Source: Lentzea waywayandensis
GTDB lineage: Bacteria > Actinomycetota > Actinomycetes > Mycobacteriales > Pseudonocardiaceae
Direction: 5' to 3'
Length of the DNA stretch: 64,000 nt
Assembly (NCBI RefSeq): GCF_900115955.1
Contig: NZ_FOYL01000015.1
Span: forward strand, 1 to 64,000
Below the pieces are notes generated by a model that ran no database searches, was not told the DNA's origin, and saw only the letters and a list, made by a program, of their open reading frames with translations. The translations under genes were made by a program, and so were the position numbers. Positions 7,955 through 15,732 of the stretch are shown here, in pieces; position 1 is the stretch's first letter; every line of letters starts with the position of its first letter.

Positions 7955-9708
7955 GCACCAAGATGCCAGAGCACGCGTCGAGTTGGGGCGGTGCCAGCGG
8001 GGATCAAGCGATCGCAGTAGTGGGGATGTCCTGCCGTTTCCCAGGCGCCAACAACGTAGCCGCACTGTGGCAGTTGCTGCGGGAGGGGATGGACGCCACC
8101 AGCGAAACACCTGCGGAGCGCTACGACGCGAAGGCGATGTACTCGCCGCGTCCTGCACCAGGGAAGGTGATCAGCTTCCGCTCTGGGTACGTCGATGGCA
8201 TCGCCGATTTCGATGCGGAGTTCTTCGACATGTCGGAGAACGAAGCCCGCAGCCTCGATCCGCAGCAGCGGCTTCTGTTGATGACAGCGTGGGAGGCGTT
8301 TGAGGACGCGGGACAAGTGCCTTCCGCGCTCGCGGGCAGCCGAACGGGTGTCTACGTGGGCAGCATGCACCTCGACTACTGGGACCTCGTCGCCAAACGC
8401 GGTATCGAAGCGATCAACCCTAGTTCGGTCTACAACCAGCGGTCGGTGCTCTCGGGCCGCCTGTCCTACACGTTCGATCTCCGCGGGCCGAGCGTCACCC
8501 TGGATACGGCGTGCTCGTCGTCGCTCGTCGCCGTACATCTTGCTTGTCAGAGCTTGCGTCTGGGCGAGACGAACATCGCGCTGGCGGCCGGCGTGAATCT
8601 CAAGCTCATTCCGGACGAGGATGTGCTGCTCTCTCAGGTTCGGATGCTGGCGCCGGATGGCCGGTGCAAGTTCGGGGACGCGTCGGCGAACGGGTTCGCA
8701 CCGTCGGACGGCGTCGGTGTGGTGGTCCTGAAACGGCTCGCCGACGCACTCGCCGACGGAGATCGGGTGCACGCCGTCGTTCTGGGAAGTGCGGTTACCA
8801 ATGATGGTGCCAGCAGCGGGTCATTGCTGGCACCATCGGTCGAAGGGCACGTGCAGATGCTGCGGTGGGCCTATGAGAACGCCGGAGTGAGACCCGGTGA
8901 GGTCGACTTCGTCGAGGCACACGGCACAGGCACGCCCATGATTGATCCGATCGAGTTCGCTGGATTGAGCGAAGTGCTCGGTGAGGAACGCGACCAAGAC
9001 AGGCCGCTCCTGGTCGGATCCGTCAAGTCGAACATCGGCCACACCGAAGGTGCGGCGGGCATCGCGGCATTGATCAAGACGGCGCTGTGCCTGCGGCACC
9101 GCCAAGTCGTACCGAGCCTGCATCACCACACCCCCAACCCAAAGGTGCCGTGGAGCGAACTGCCGGTGCGAGTGCCGACCGAACCGCACCCGATCGTGCC
9201 TGTTGGCCGGCTCGCCATCGCAGGCATTAGCGGTCAGGGAATCTCATCGGTCAACTGCCACCTCGTGGTGGGTGAGGCTGACCCCATGTGGCGACGCGCA
9301 TCCAAAGCTCACGTCACCCGGACGCTGCCGTTCGCAGTGTCCGCGCGTACGCCCGCAGCACTGGACGACATGCTGCGGCGCTACATCACCTATCTCTCGC
9401 CAGGTGGTCAGGGGCGCCAGGAATCTCTCCTCGACGTGTGCTTCAGCGCAGCGACGAGCAGGGAGCACCACGCTCATCGCCTTGTTTTCGACGCCACTAC
9501 TGCGGATGAACTCGTGGACAGGATGGAGCGACACCTCGCAGGTCAGGCCGATGTGGAGGCCGCGACGGTGACGGCTGCGGTGTACCGCGCGGGCGGTTCT
9601 CCCGACTGGGCAGAGGTGTTTGAAGGTGAAGGCCAAGTTGTGTCGTTGCCGCACTACTCCTGGCAGACAATCAACTACTGGCTTGATGACGTAGCGGTGA
9701 CGTCATGA
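7951..9708 (+). CDS. Stand-alone type I ketosynthase lacking an acyltransferase
   Basis: A 585-residue polyketide ketosynthase. Catalytic residues are all present: Cys188 in DTACSSSLVA, His324 in EAHGTGTP and His364 in SNIGHTEGAAG. After the KS (to about residue 430) and the usual KS-AT linker, the protein should continue with an acyltransferase, but there is only about 90 residues and then the post-AT motif SLPHYSWQTINYWLDD, the equivalent of YxFQRxxYWL that normally follows an AT. The AT therefore appears to have been cut out of a KS-AT ancestor. The segment GISGQGISSVNCHLVV replaces the usual GISGTNAHV. The extender unit must come from another protein; no malonyl transferase is in the window. 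Both gene ends overlap neighbours by ATGA. Confidence 0.9.
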   Translation: MSTKMPEHASSWGGASGDQAIAVVGMSCRFPGANNVAALWQLLREGMDATSETPAERYDAKAMYSPRPAPGKVISFRSGYVDGIADFDAEFFDMSENEARSLDPQQRLLLMTAWEAFEDAGQVPSALAGSRTGVYVGSMHLDYWDLVAKRGIEAINPSSVYNQRSVLSGRLSYTFDLRGPSVTLDTACSSSLVAVHLACQSLRLGETNIALAAGVNLKLIPDEDVLLSQVRMLAPDGRCKFGDASANGFAPSDGVGVVVLKRLADALADGDRVHAVVLGSAVTNDGASSGSLLAPSVEGHVQMLRWAYENAGVRPGEVDFVEAHGTGTPMIDPIEFAGLSEVLGEERDQDRPLLVGSVKSNIGHTEGAAGIAALIKTALCLRHRQVVPSLHHHTPNPKVPWSELPVRVPTEPHPIVPVGRLAIAGISGQGISSVNCHLVVGEADPMWRRASKAHVTRTLPFAVSARTPAALDDMLRRYITYLSPGGQGRQESLLDVCFSAATSREHHAHRLVFDATTADELVDRMERHLAGQADVEAATVTAAVYRAGGSPDWAEVFEGEGQVVSLPHYSWQTINYWLDDVAVTS

Positions 9709-10667
9709 CTCGCGCAGCGGTGCTTGCCGGACTGGGGGCGTGGGCCCCGCCCAATGAGGTGTCCAACGACGAGGTGGCGGGGCTGATCGGTCGCGATGAC
9801 GAATGGATCCGCGCCCGGACAGGAATCGGCAGCAGGCGGAGGATCTCACCTGGTACATCCACGGGAACGTTGGCTGTTGCCGCAGGCCGGCGTGCGCTGC
9901 GTTCCGCCGGAGTCAGGACCGTCGACCACGTCGTTCTGGCAACCACCACTCCAGACCGGATCACTCCAGCCACCGCGCCAGCAATCGCATCCGCGCTGGG
10001 ACTTTCTGCGCCCGCATTCGATCTCAACGCGGCGTGCACCGGTTTCGTATACGGTCTTGCCGTCGCGTCGAGCCTGATCATGGCCCGTACTGCGGAGAGT
10101 GTGCTGTTGATCGGCGCCGACACGCTTTCCTCGATCACTGACCCCACCGATCCGATGACCGCACCCTTACTCGCGGACGGCGCGGGCGCGGTCGTCCTGC
10201 GAGCGGGGCACGCGGAGGAACTCGGTGCTCTACACGCGTTCGACTTGCATAGCGAGGGTGAGCACCTCGGATTACTCAAAGCCGAGCACGGGGAATCCGT
10301 CGTGATGCAAGGCCGGCAAGTCTTCATGTCTGCCGTGCAGAACATGGCGGCGTCATCGGCAGCAGCTGTTGAGGCTGCCGGCTACGCACTGTCTTCTCTG
10401 GACCGAGTCATCGGGCACCAGGCGAACATCAGAATCCTCCAGGCCATCGCCGACCAGCTCGGACTGCCACCAGACCGGCTGGTGACGAACATCGAGCGGT
10501 TCGGCAACACCTCCGCCGCGTCAATCCCACTTGCGATGGCGGACGGTGTCACAGCGAGCCAGCTGCACCCTGGCGAGCTCGTTCTGGTAACCGCATTCGG
10601 TGCAGGTTTCACCTGGGGATCGACGACGCTGCGATGGCCCGAACTCGCAGTGGAGAAAGTCGACTGA
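9705..10667 (+). CDS. Beta-ketoacyl-ACP synthase III (FabH-like)
   Basis: A 320-residue KAS III with the complete triad Cys111 (NAACTGF), His238 (GHQANIRI) and Asn268 (FGNTSAASIP). The N-terminal ATVLAGLG-type strand, RTGIGSRR and LATTTPD are also typical. KAS III enzymes start chains by condensing an acyl-CoA with malonyl-ACP, or in secondary metabolism act as C-, N- or O-acyl transfer enzymes. Position within an operon with its own ACP and KS points to a specialised rather than housekeeping role. It overlaps the KS gene by ATGA and is followed after 21 bases by the ACP gene. Confidence 0.9.
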   Translation: MTRAAVLAGLGAWAPPNEVSNDEVAGLIGRDDEWIRARTGIGSRRRISPGTSTGTLAVAAGRRALRSAGVRTVDHVVLATTTPDRITPATAPAIASALGLSAPAFDLNAACTGFVYGLAVASSLIMARTAESVLLIGADTLSSITDPTDPMTAPLLADGAGAVVLRAGHAEELGALHAFDLHSEGEHLGLLKAEHGESVVMQGRQVFMSAVQNMAASSAAAVEAAGYALSSLDRVIGHQANIRILQAIADQLGLPPDRLVTNIERFGNTSAASIPLAMADGVTASQLHPGELVLVTAFGAGFTWGSTTLRWPELAVEKVD

Positions 10668-10688
10668 AGTGATCATCGAGGAGTCACC

Positions 10689-10922
10689 ATGAATGAGAAA
10701 TTCCGCAGATTGACCAGGGTACTGGAGCGTTGGTCCAAAGTGGCGAGCGAAGACATCACACCGCAGTCAGAGATAGATGGCGGTCTGGACATCGACTCCA
10801 TCACCCGACTGGAGCTGGTACTCGCCATGAACAAGGAGTTCGGGCACACCTTCGACGACGTCGACGTCCTCGACGCAAAGACCGTGTCCGACCTGCTGAA
10901 ACTCGTCCCGACATCTGACTGA
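10689..10922 (+). CDS. Acyl carrier protein
   Basis: A 77-residue carrier protein. The phosphopantetheine attachment serine is Ser37 in GGLDIDSITRLEL, a variant of the usual (L/G)GxDS(L/I) motif with Ile after the Ser. Helix II and helix III segments (MNKEFGHTFDDVDV, TVSDLLKLV) fit. The ribosome binding site GAGGAG lies six bases before the ATG. As last gene of the operon it is the probable partner of the KS and KAS III just upstream. No phosphopantetheinyl transferase is encoded in the window. Confidence 0.88.
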   Translation: MNEKFRRLTRVLERWSKVASEDITPQSEIDGGLDIDSITRLELVLAMNKEFGHTFDDVDVLDAKTVSDLLKLVPTSD

Positions 10923-11366
10923 ATCGCACCCCTATCGTCCGCAGCGACAAAGGCAGTACTTGGGTTCACGCTCGCACGCCTTGCCCAGACATCCGCCAGC
11001 GCGCGCATGTGCGAATCTGCTGAGACTCAGTCTCATCACCCCGGTAGAAGTGTGTTCTGAGCGACGCGATTCCCAGTCCCGGTCAACTCCTCCGCCGACG
11101 AATCCCTGCCACATGCTGCTCAGCGCGAAGAATCTCTGAGATAGGTATGCGAATGCCTACGAATGCCTGTTCACACCATTTTCCACCCGCACATGGAGAT
11201 CGCAGATTGATTTCTGTGAGTTTCCTGAAGCTGCCGAGTCTCGGTCCGACTCGCTTCGCCCGCACCGTGTGTTGACGACTCAACTATCGCGGGATCAGCT
11301 TCGCTGACCGGCAAGGCGCTCAGGGATTCCGCGGACAGGACCGTGCGACCGGTGAGGCCCGATCCT
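10923..11366. other. Gap between the ACP gene and the IS, no gene recognised
   Basis: I find no gene. A tandem 10-base repeat, GAATGCCTAC then GAATGCCTGT, lies at 11151-11170. The sequence shows no clear terminator after the ACP gene. The right boundary is the left inverted repeat of the IS. Confidence 0.5.
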
Positions 11367-11386
11367 GTGCCGCTCGAAAAGTCATC
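11367..11386 (+). repeat. Left terminal inverted repeat of IS copy 1
   Basis: GTGCCGCTCGAAAAGTCATC, perfectly complementary to the right end at 12520-12539. Confidence 0.93.
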
Positions 11387-11432
11387 ACCGCAGCGTGGCA
11401 GCGCATCTCTCTCAGGCTGAGAGCATGCTCGG

Positions 11433-12511
11433 GTGATCGTGTCCCTGCTGCACAAGGTGACTGGAAGGTGCTGTCCGCCGCGTCGGTGTTGCTCCGCGGT
11501 GAGGCAGCGAAGCATGCGGAGCTTCTCGTGCTGCGGCACGAGAAGCCCGTGCTTCGCCGGCAGTTGGCCGGCCCGGTCCGCTACGAGCCGGCGGACCGAT
11601 TCTGGTTCGCCGCGCTATCCAAGCTGATACCTCCTTCGCGCTGGCGCGAGGTCTTCCCAGTCACGCCCGGCACGGTGCTCGGCTGGCATCGCAGGTTCAT
11701 CGCCTGGGAGTGGGACTACACCGCGCGACGAACCGGACGCCCATCCACCCGTGCGGCGATCAAGGCGCTTGCGCTTCGGCTCGCAGCAGAGAACCCGCGG
11801 TGGGGGCATCGGCGGATCCAAGGCGAGCTGGCCCAGCTCGGTCACCGGATCGCCGCCTCGACGGTCTGGGAGATCTTGAACGCGGCCGGCATTGATCCTG
11901 CGCCACGTCGATCCGGCCCCACCTGGCGCGAGTTCCTCACCGCTCAAGCGGAGGGCATCATCGCTGCGAACTTCTTCCACATCGACACCGCGCTCGGCAA
12001 GCGCCTGTACGCGTTGGTGTTCCTAGAACACGGCACCAGACGCCTGCACATCACCAGCGTCACCACCCGTCCGACACAAGACTGGGCTGTTCAGCAAGCC
12101 AGGAACCTCGTCGCCGACCTCGGAACGCGGATTGAGTCACTGCACTTCCTGCTGCGCGACCGCGACGGCAAGTACAGCGAGGTGTTCGACGCCGTCTTCG
12201 AAGCCGACGAACTACGCGTGATCAAGAGCGCGCCGCAAACACCACGGATGAACGCCCACTGCGAACGCATCATCGGCACCATCCGGCACGAGATCCTCGA
12301 CCACGTCCTCATCATGGGAGAAGCCCACGCACGTCAAGTCCTCGCAGCCTACGAGATCCACTACAACAAGCACCGACCCCACCAAGCGCGCGGCCAGCTA
12401 CCGCCCGAGGCTCAAGAACAACCCGCCGCCGTGCACGACCTCAAGGCCAGCAGGCTGCTACGCACCCGACTCCTCGGCGGACTCATCAACGAGTACAGAT
12501 ACGCCGCGTGA
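11433..12511 (+). pseudogene. IS transposase, copy 1, frameshifted near its N-terminus
   Basis: The homologous start is the GTG at 11433 (VIVSLLHKVTG), but a one-base deletion around 11459-11468 relative to copy 2 shifts the frame after 11 codons. From 11468 a GTG opens the right frame for 347 residues (LSAASVLLRG onward), so a slightly shortened protein could still be made if that GTG is used. The body is complete: a helix-turn-helix-like N-terminal part (PVTPGTVLGWHRRFIAW, HRRIQGELAQLGHRIAAST) and an rve/DDE integrase core with FFHIDTA, LLRDRDGKY and NAHCERIIGTIRHE supplying the acidic residues. It is of the IS3/IS481-like integrase-core type. Confidence 0.8.
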
Positions 12512-12519
12512 CGTGCAGC

Positions 12520-12539
12520 GATGACTTTTCGAGCGGCAC
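12520..12539 (-). repeat. Right terminal inverted repeat of IS copy 1
   Basis: GATGACTTTTCGAGCGGCAC, the exact reverse complement of 11367-11386. Confidence 0.93.
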
Positions 12540-12720
12540 AAGGTCGATACGGAGAGGTTCGAGCACGTTCACGACTTCGACGTGACCGCCTCCTGCACCG
12601 GTCGACCCATTACCAGTCACGGCCCGTTGACCGCAGATGAAGTCAGAACGGGACGGTTGACGCCAGCTCAGCGTCGTTCGGTTCACCCGTTCGTGGTGAC
12701 CCCATTTGGCGTTAGTCAAA

Positions 12721-12756
12721 ACGAAGGAGCCAGTGCCTCCTTTTTGGCTCCTTCGT
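12721..12756. terminator. Strong hairpin, probable bidirectional terminator
   Basis: ACGAAGGAGCCA (12721-12732) and TGGCTCCTTCGT (12745-12756) form a perfect 12-bp stem with a 12-base loop. No recognisable gene ends immediately on either side, so it may be a relic or an insulating terminator between the IS and the tRNA-like repeat. Confidence 0.6.
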
Positions 12757-12813
12757 CAGCCTGTTGATCATGAAATTGATGATCAATCGAAGATCGTTTC
12801 GGGCGCACGAAGA

Positions 12814-12853
12814 AGCCCGCCGACCTGGGCTTTCAACCCAGAATCAGCGGGCT
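12814..12853 (-). terminator. Hairpin terminator following the tRNA-Pro fragment
   Basis: AGCCCGC (12814-12820) pairs with GCGGGCT (12847-12853), with an inner CTGGG/CCCAG stem. It lies directly 3' of the tRNA-Pro half on the minus strand, where a tRNA gene's terminator would be. Confidence 0.6.
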
Positions 12854-12861
12854 GATTCAGA

Positions 12862-12908
12862 CCGTCGGGACGACAGGATTTGAACCTGCGACCCCTTGAC
12901 CCCCAGTC
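12862..12908 (-). repeat. 3' half of a tRNA-Pro gene, candidate attachment site A
   Basis: Read on the minus strand this is the anticodon-loop-to-3' end part of a tRNA-Pro(GGG): ACTGGGGGTCAAG, then the T-arm GGTTCAAATCC and the acceptor strand ending CGTCCCG. The 5' half is absent; what lies beyond 12908 does not pair with it. The first 42 bases from 12862 are repeated exactly and in the same orientation at 33501. A 3' tRNA segment of about 45 bases duplicated in direct orientation is the usual mark left by integrase-mediated insertion at a tRNA gene. Confidence 0.85.
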
Positions 12909-13030
12909 GTGAAACGACCGAGCGGCGTGCTCCGGCCTGTTCTTCCAGGTCAGCTTTCAGTGTGGCCAGCCGAGCAAAGGAGTCTCTGTGGCACAACAAC
13001 TACCACCCGCATGCAACGTGGCTCCAGACG

Positions 13031-13402
13031 TCACCCGCAGAGGAAGTACGAGGAAAGCTTGTTGTCGTTCGACCTCGGCCTGGCCAGCGAGACCTTTGCG
13101 CCTCGGCGCACGATCCCGTTGAAGTCCTGCCAGCCGAACCCGTTGAGATCGGGATCCACGAACAGGTGCAGGTCCATGCCGGTGTTGTTGATGATCGAGG
13201 ACACCCGGTCGTCCGCGCGTGGCGGCATCCGGCGGACGATCATCGTGTCGGACACGACCAACCGCCCGGTGTAGTCGGCTCCGTCGTAGAGGCAGTATTT
13301 GCCGTCTGGGCAGTTCGGCGTCGCAGCTGCGTTCGGCACCGTCGTGACGGCCACCCCGGCGGCCACGGCCGCAGCCACCACGATGAGGGTTTGTTGTTTC
13401 AT
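13031..13402 (-). CDS. Secreted peptidase inhibitor I36-like protein
   Basis: A 123-residue exported protein. The ATG at 13402 gives a signal peptide (MKQQTLIVVAAAVAAGVAV, cleavage after NAAA). The mature part has CPDGKYCLYDGADYTGRLVV near its start, the hallmark Cys pair and Tyr-rich beta-strand of the peptidase-inhibitor family I36 (a beta/gamma-crystallin-like fold, as in the Streptomyces metalloproteinase inhibitor SMPI). VSSIINNT and a C-terminal FLCG complete the domain. It lies 25 bases beyond the GH19 chitinase gene on the same strand and may be co-transcribed with the three hydrolase-type genes upstream. Confidence 0.8.
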   Translation of the reverse strand: MKQQTLIVVAAAVAAGVAVTTVPNAAATPNCPDGKYCLYDGADYTGRLVVSDTMIVRRMPPRADDRVSSIINNTGMDLHLFVDPDLNGFGWQDFNGIVRRGAKVSLARPRSNDNKLSSYFLCG

Positions 13403-13427
13403 CACAGCGCTTCCAATCCCTGATGGC

Positions 13428-14108
13428 TCAGCACGACAACCGGTCTCCTGGCCGGACGTCGAGGATTCCGGTGAACTCGCGGTAGACGCGCACGCGACTG
13501 GCCACCTGCGCCGGGTTGCCACCGTTGCACTCGAGAGCGCCGTTGATGCTGCGGATGGTCTCGCCAAAGCCACGACCGCGGACCATTGCCTCGTGCGGCG
13601 TCATGCTGCCCGGGCCGTTCTGAGTCATCCAGTACCAGAGCGCGGCGCGCCACGAGAGGGTCGCGTTGGTCTGCAGCAGGTTCGGACGGTGCAGGAGGTC
13701 GGCGCCCAGCGCGTCGCCTGCCGCCTGGTAGTTGTAGTTCCAGCTGAGCTGCAGTGGCCCGCGCCCGTGGTACGCGGCGGGACCTTCCGGGCAACCGAAC
13801 GGGCGGGGTTCGCAGTAGTCACCTCCGGGATTCTGCTCGACCACGAACCGCAGGCCGCCGGTCTCGTGGCTGACGTTCGCCAGGAACGCCGCGAGCTCCT
13901 GCCTGCGCGCAGTTCTGTCGTCACCATTGGCGAACGCCGGAAACGTGTTCGTCGCCTGGCGCAGGCTCGCGAACGTGTAGAAGTCGTTGCGCTGAGGGAA
14001 CATCCGGTCGAACTGGGCCGGCGTGACCATGAACCCGTCGGCCGACGCGGGTGGCGCGACGAGGGAAAAGACCGCCGCCAGCAACAATCCTGTGACACGG
14101 AACTTCAG
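13428..14108 (-). CDS. Secreted GH19 chitinase
   Basis: A glycoside hydrolase family 19 catalytic domain of about 200 residues preceded by a signal peptide (KFRVTGLLLAAVFSLV, then PPASA). GH19 markers are FLANVSHETGG (catalytic Glu in HETGG), AAYHGRGPLQLSWNYNY and FGETIRSINGALECNGGNP. There is no separate chitin-binding domain. The best start is a CTG at 14108 that overlaps the stop of the upstream GH128 gene (CTGA) and has GGGAGG seven to twelve bases before it; the alternative upstream starts would add a long low-quality extension. The enzyme would cleave chitin in fungal walls. Second-last gene of a four-gene minus-strand set. Confidence 0.87.
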   Translation of the reverse strand: MKFRVTGLLLAAVFSLVAPPASADGFMVTPAQFDRMFPQRNDFYTFASLRQATNTFPAFANGDDRTARRQELAAFLANVSHETGGLRFVVEQNPGGDYCEPRPFGCPEGPAAYHGRGPLQLSWNYNYQAAGDALGADLLHRPNLLQTNATLSWRAALWYWMTQNGPGSMTPHEAMVRGRGFGETIRSINGALECNGGNPAQVASRVRVYREFTGILDVRPGDRLSC

Positions 14109-14941
14109 TTGGCCCTCCCCTGTACGGATCGGTAGGCACGGCCCACCTCGTTGGGCGTCGTGCCCTGGTACAGACCGGTGCCGCCGCGGTCGGCCGGGAG
14201 CGCGAACCATGCGTAGCGCTCGACGAACGGCAGGCCGTGCATCATCTCCGCGGCGTCGCGGGCGAACGTCGCCAGCTGCCGTTGCGTCGGGTACCTCGGC
14301 ACCGGTCCGGAGAAGTCGATCAACGCGAACTCGGTCACCCACAACGGTTTCCGATGCTTGTCGTGCGCCGATTTCAGGTAGCCGCGCAACTGGCCGACCG
14401 CGGCGGGTCCGAAGTCGGCGCCGTACCAGTGCAGCGGGATGAAGTCCACGCGGAGGTTCCGCGCGCGGGCTCCGGCGAGGAACCGGTCCAGCCAGCCGCC
14501 TTCCCGGTCCGCGCCACTCGCCACGGCGGGCGCGCCCAGGCGGTTGCCGGTCGAAGCCAGCCTCGGCCAGAGATCCAGCGCCCGTTCCACTGTCATGTCC
14601 GCCTGGCCCGGCAGGTCGGGCTCGTTGAAACCCAGCAGATGCCTGCCCTGCTCCGCCGCCTGGCGGAGCCGTTGCGGTGTCACGTGGTCCGGCCCCCAGA
14701 TCGTCGGGACGAACTCCACGCCCGGCGGCGGGTCGATGTCACCCCTCGTCGAGTCCCAGTTGTGGAACCAGCCCGCACGCACGTCCTCCAACGCTGCCCT
14801 GATGCCGGGCATGTTCCACGTCGCCACCCCCTTCTTCCGCACCGGCGCCGCCTCGGCCGTTCCCAGCGGCAGCAACGGCGCCACCATCGCCGCGGACAGC
14901 ACAGCACGACGGCTCGGTCCGCGTGTTCCCTTGTCTGACAA
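14105..14941 (-). CDS. Tat-secreted GH128-like (Asl1-type) glycosyl hydrolase
   Basis: A 278-residue enzyme with a Tat signal (SRRAVLSAAMVAPLLPLG) and a TIM-barrel fold of the Asl1/GH128 type, a family of beta-1,3-glucanases. Key stretches are GVATWN, FVPTIWGPDH, LLGFNEPDLPGQADM (acid/base Glu in NEPD), IPLHWYG and PLWVTEFALIDF (nucleophile Glu in TEF). The start is a TTG at 14941 behind a GGGGGAG sequence. It lies 11 bases after the thaumatin-like gene, and its stop overlaps the CTG start of the chitinase gene. Expected role: breakdown of fungal beta-1,3-glucan together with the neighbouring chitinase. Confidence 0.83.
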   Translation of the reverse strand: MSDKGTRGPSRRAVLSAAMVAPLLPLGTAEAAPVRKKGVATWNMPGIRAALEDVRAGWFHNWDSTRGDIDPPPGVEFVPTIWGPDHVTPQRLRQAAEQGRHLLGFNEPDLPGQADMTVERALDLWPRLASTGNRLGAPAVASGADREGGWLDRFLAGARARNLRVDFIPLHWYGADFGPAAVGQLRGYLKSAHDKHRKPLWVTEFALIDFSGPVPRYPTQRQLATFARDAAEMMHGLPFVERYAWFALPADRGGTGLYQGTTPNEVGRAYRSVQGRAN

Positions 14942-14952
14942 GGCTCCCCCAA

Positions 14953-15687
14953 CTAGTGGAACGTCACGGTCAGTTTGTTGCAGTCGCGGCAGCTGAACAT
15001 CGTGCGATTGCCCGGCTCGGTGTCGTGCTTCGACCAGCTGTACGCCTTCGGGCACGCCCTGGCGATCGCGTTGCTGTACGGCGTCTGCGCGTCCCGGTTG
15101 GGGTTGACGCACAACATCGGCTTGCCGGTTTCGGGGTGCCTGCGCAGGTTCGCGTCAGGACACGCGGGCAGTAGCGCTCCTGGACAACCGGCGGTACCGC
15201 AGAACTGGCCGTTGGGCGGCGGGCCGTTCGTGGGGTTGATCGTGATGGGGACGTTCACGCCGTTGACGTAGCTGACGTTGTACCAGGGCGCGGGCTCGTC
15301 ACGCGGGGCGAAGGTGAACTCGGCCAGGCTGGCCGGCTGTTCACCGGTGGTGCAGTGGGACGGCCGCGCGCCGCAGTCCCCCACCAGGCAGTGGAACGTC
15401 GAGCCCGGTTCGCCCTTGCAGTGCTGACGGGCGAAGAACTTGCCGCTCCACTCGTTCTTCTGTCCGAGTGGGATGTGCACGCTGACAGACTCGCCCGCCT
15501 CGAGTTTCGGCAGTTCGCCGATCTTCACCGATCCCTCGTTCACGCCGCTGCCCACCCAGACCGGGCCGCCGGTCCGGTTGACCAGCTTCACGGTGTACGG
15601 CGGAGCGGCCGAGGCCGGTGCGGCGACGAGCGAGCCGGCCAGCGCCAGCAGCAGGACTATCCACAGTGGACGTAGTTGGGTTCTCAC
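14953..15687 (-). CDS. Secreted thaumatin-like protein
   Basis: A 244-residue exported thaumatin/PR-5-like protein. After the signal peptide (RTQLRPLWIVLLLALAG, then APASA) come YTVKLVNRTGGPVWVG, WSGKFFARQHC, LVGDCG, PASLAEFTF, WYNVSYVNGVNVPITI and the C-terminal CPKAYSWSKHD plus a Cys-rich CRDCNKLTVTF, all in thaumatin order and with many cysteines for disulphides. GTG 15687 is chosen because it gives a clean signal peptide; a TTG 24 bases upstream is possible. Plant thaumatin-like proteins bind or hydrolyse beta-1,3-glucans and inhibit fungi. Placed first in an operon with glucanase and chitinase genes. Confidence 0.85.
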   Translation of the reverse strand: MRTQLRPLWIVLLLALAGSLVAAPASAAPPYTVKLVNRTGGPVWVGSGVNEGSVKIGELPKLEAGESVSVHIPLGQKNEWSGKFFARQHCKGEPGSTFHCLVGDCGARPSHCTTGEQPASLAEFTFAPRDEPAPWYNVSYVNGVNVPITINPTNGPPPNGQFCGTAGCPGALLPACPDANLRRHPETGKPMLCVNPNRDAQTPYSNAIARACPKAYSWSKHDTEPGNRTMFSCRDCNKLTVTFH

Positions 15688-15732
15688 ACCTCGAAAAGCT
15701 AATGAGGCCAACGTCGGCGGGGTACTGCGGTG

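Larger units (their letters stand above)
11367..12539 (+). mobile_element. Insertion sequence, copy 1 (1173 bp)
   Basis: The element is bounded by perfect 20-bp terminal inverted repeats: GTGCCGCTCGAAAAGTCATC at 11367-11386 and its reverse complement at 12520-12539. Between them is one transposase reading frame that covers almost the whole element. A second copy in the same orientation lies at 61395-62570. I see no obvious target-site duplication (CCT before, AAG after), so either the duplication has decayed or this family makes none. The transposase of this copy carries a one-base deletion near its start. Confidence 0.92.

Noticed and set aside
7951..10922. A type II (aromatic) polyketide synthase set
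   Set aside because: There is no chain-length-factor partner; the KS is of type I modular style and the second condensing enzyme is a KAS III.
11151..11170. Tandem repeat GAATGCCTAC/GAATGCCTGT as a CRISPR or iteron array
   Set aside because: Only two 10-base units with no spacers or further copies.
12862..12935. A complete tRNA-Pro gene
   Set aside because: The 3' half is perfect, but the bases beyond 12908 do not provide a D-arm or the 5' acceptor strand; the same is true at 33501. Both are treated as tRNA-derived repeats.
14109..14342. A longer N-terminus for the GH19 chitinase
   Set aside because: The upstream extension lies entirely within the GH128 gene and would bury the signal peptide.
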